DNA from: Helicobacteraceae bacterium | GTDB taxonomy: Bacteria > Campylobacterota > Campylobacteria > Campylobacterales > SZUA-545 | DNA: 14,127 bases | NCBI GenBank assembly: GCA_031273735.1 | Contig: JAISRI010000103.1 | Span: 1-14,127, forward strand | Direction: 5' to 3' | Shown here: positions 14,117 through 14,127 of the stretch, piece after piece | How positions within the stretch are numbered: position 1 is the stretch's first letter | Layout of the letters: each line of letters opens with the position of its first letter | Made by a program: the position numbers and the translations under genes | The notes under the pieces: generated by a model | The model's database searches: none | What the model was told of the DNA's origin: nothing | Seen by the model: only the letters and a program-made list of their open reading frames with translations

Positions 14117-14127
14117 TTTTATGGCGC

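Noticed and set aside
13947..14127. Plus-strand frame starting MSFLPIS and open to the right edge
   Set aside because: Serine/alanine-rich composition typical of the antisense of K/E-rich coding; the minus strand reads more like protein.

Overview
The window most likely comes from a member of the Campylobacterota (former Epsilonproteobacteria). Three gene blocks carry that signature: hydABCDE in the order known from Helicobacter, Wolinella and Campylobacter; a tig-clpP-(GGDEF)-def run; and a small TPR protein, a CiaD-like protein and cca in one operon. Base composition is moderate and the text is strikingly rich in GATCG/CGATC words, so this is not a typical AT-rich Campylobacter or Helicobacter. 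The species cannot be read from the window.

Left part (1-2200): the left edge cuts a minus-strand cas6-family gene that lacks only its C-terminal end. Divergent from it is a ThiD2-like gene, convergent with a complete tRNA-Asn(GUU) that has a near-perfect sigma70 promoter. An unrecognised 110-residue protein and a short minus-strand ORF resembling the C-terminal tail of Rpn/PD-(D/E)XK transposase-like proteins follow.

Middle (2180-7554, all minus strand): two housekeeping operons. One, read leftward, is TPR protein, CiaD-like protein, CCA-adding enzyme. The other is trigger factor, ClpP, a degenerate GGDEF protein with an intact I-site, and peptide deformylase. The second handles nascent proteins: folding, proteolysis and N-terminal deformylation. 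Several starts are GTG, and overlaps of 4 to 8 nt suggest translational coupling.

Right part (7555-14127): a 318-nt divergent control region separates tig from the plus-strand hydABCDE operon. It holds a recognisable hydA promoter whose -35 box is flanked by an inverted repeat. HydA (Tat-exported Fe-S subunit), HydB (NiFe subunit) and HydC (di-haem cytochrome b) form a membrane-bound H2:quinone oxidoreductase facing the periplasm. HydD is the endopeptidase that trims HydB, and HydE appears to be a degenerate HypF-like accessory protein. No hyp genes are present. The last 547 nt hold structured non-coding DNA and, at the edge, a probable broken gene on the minus strand.
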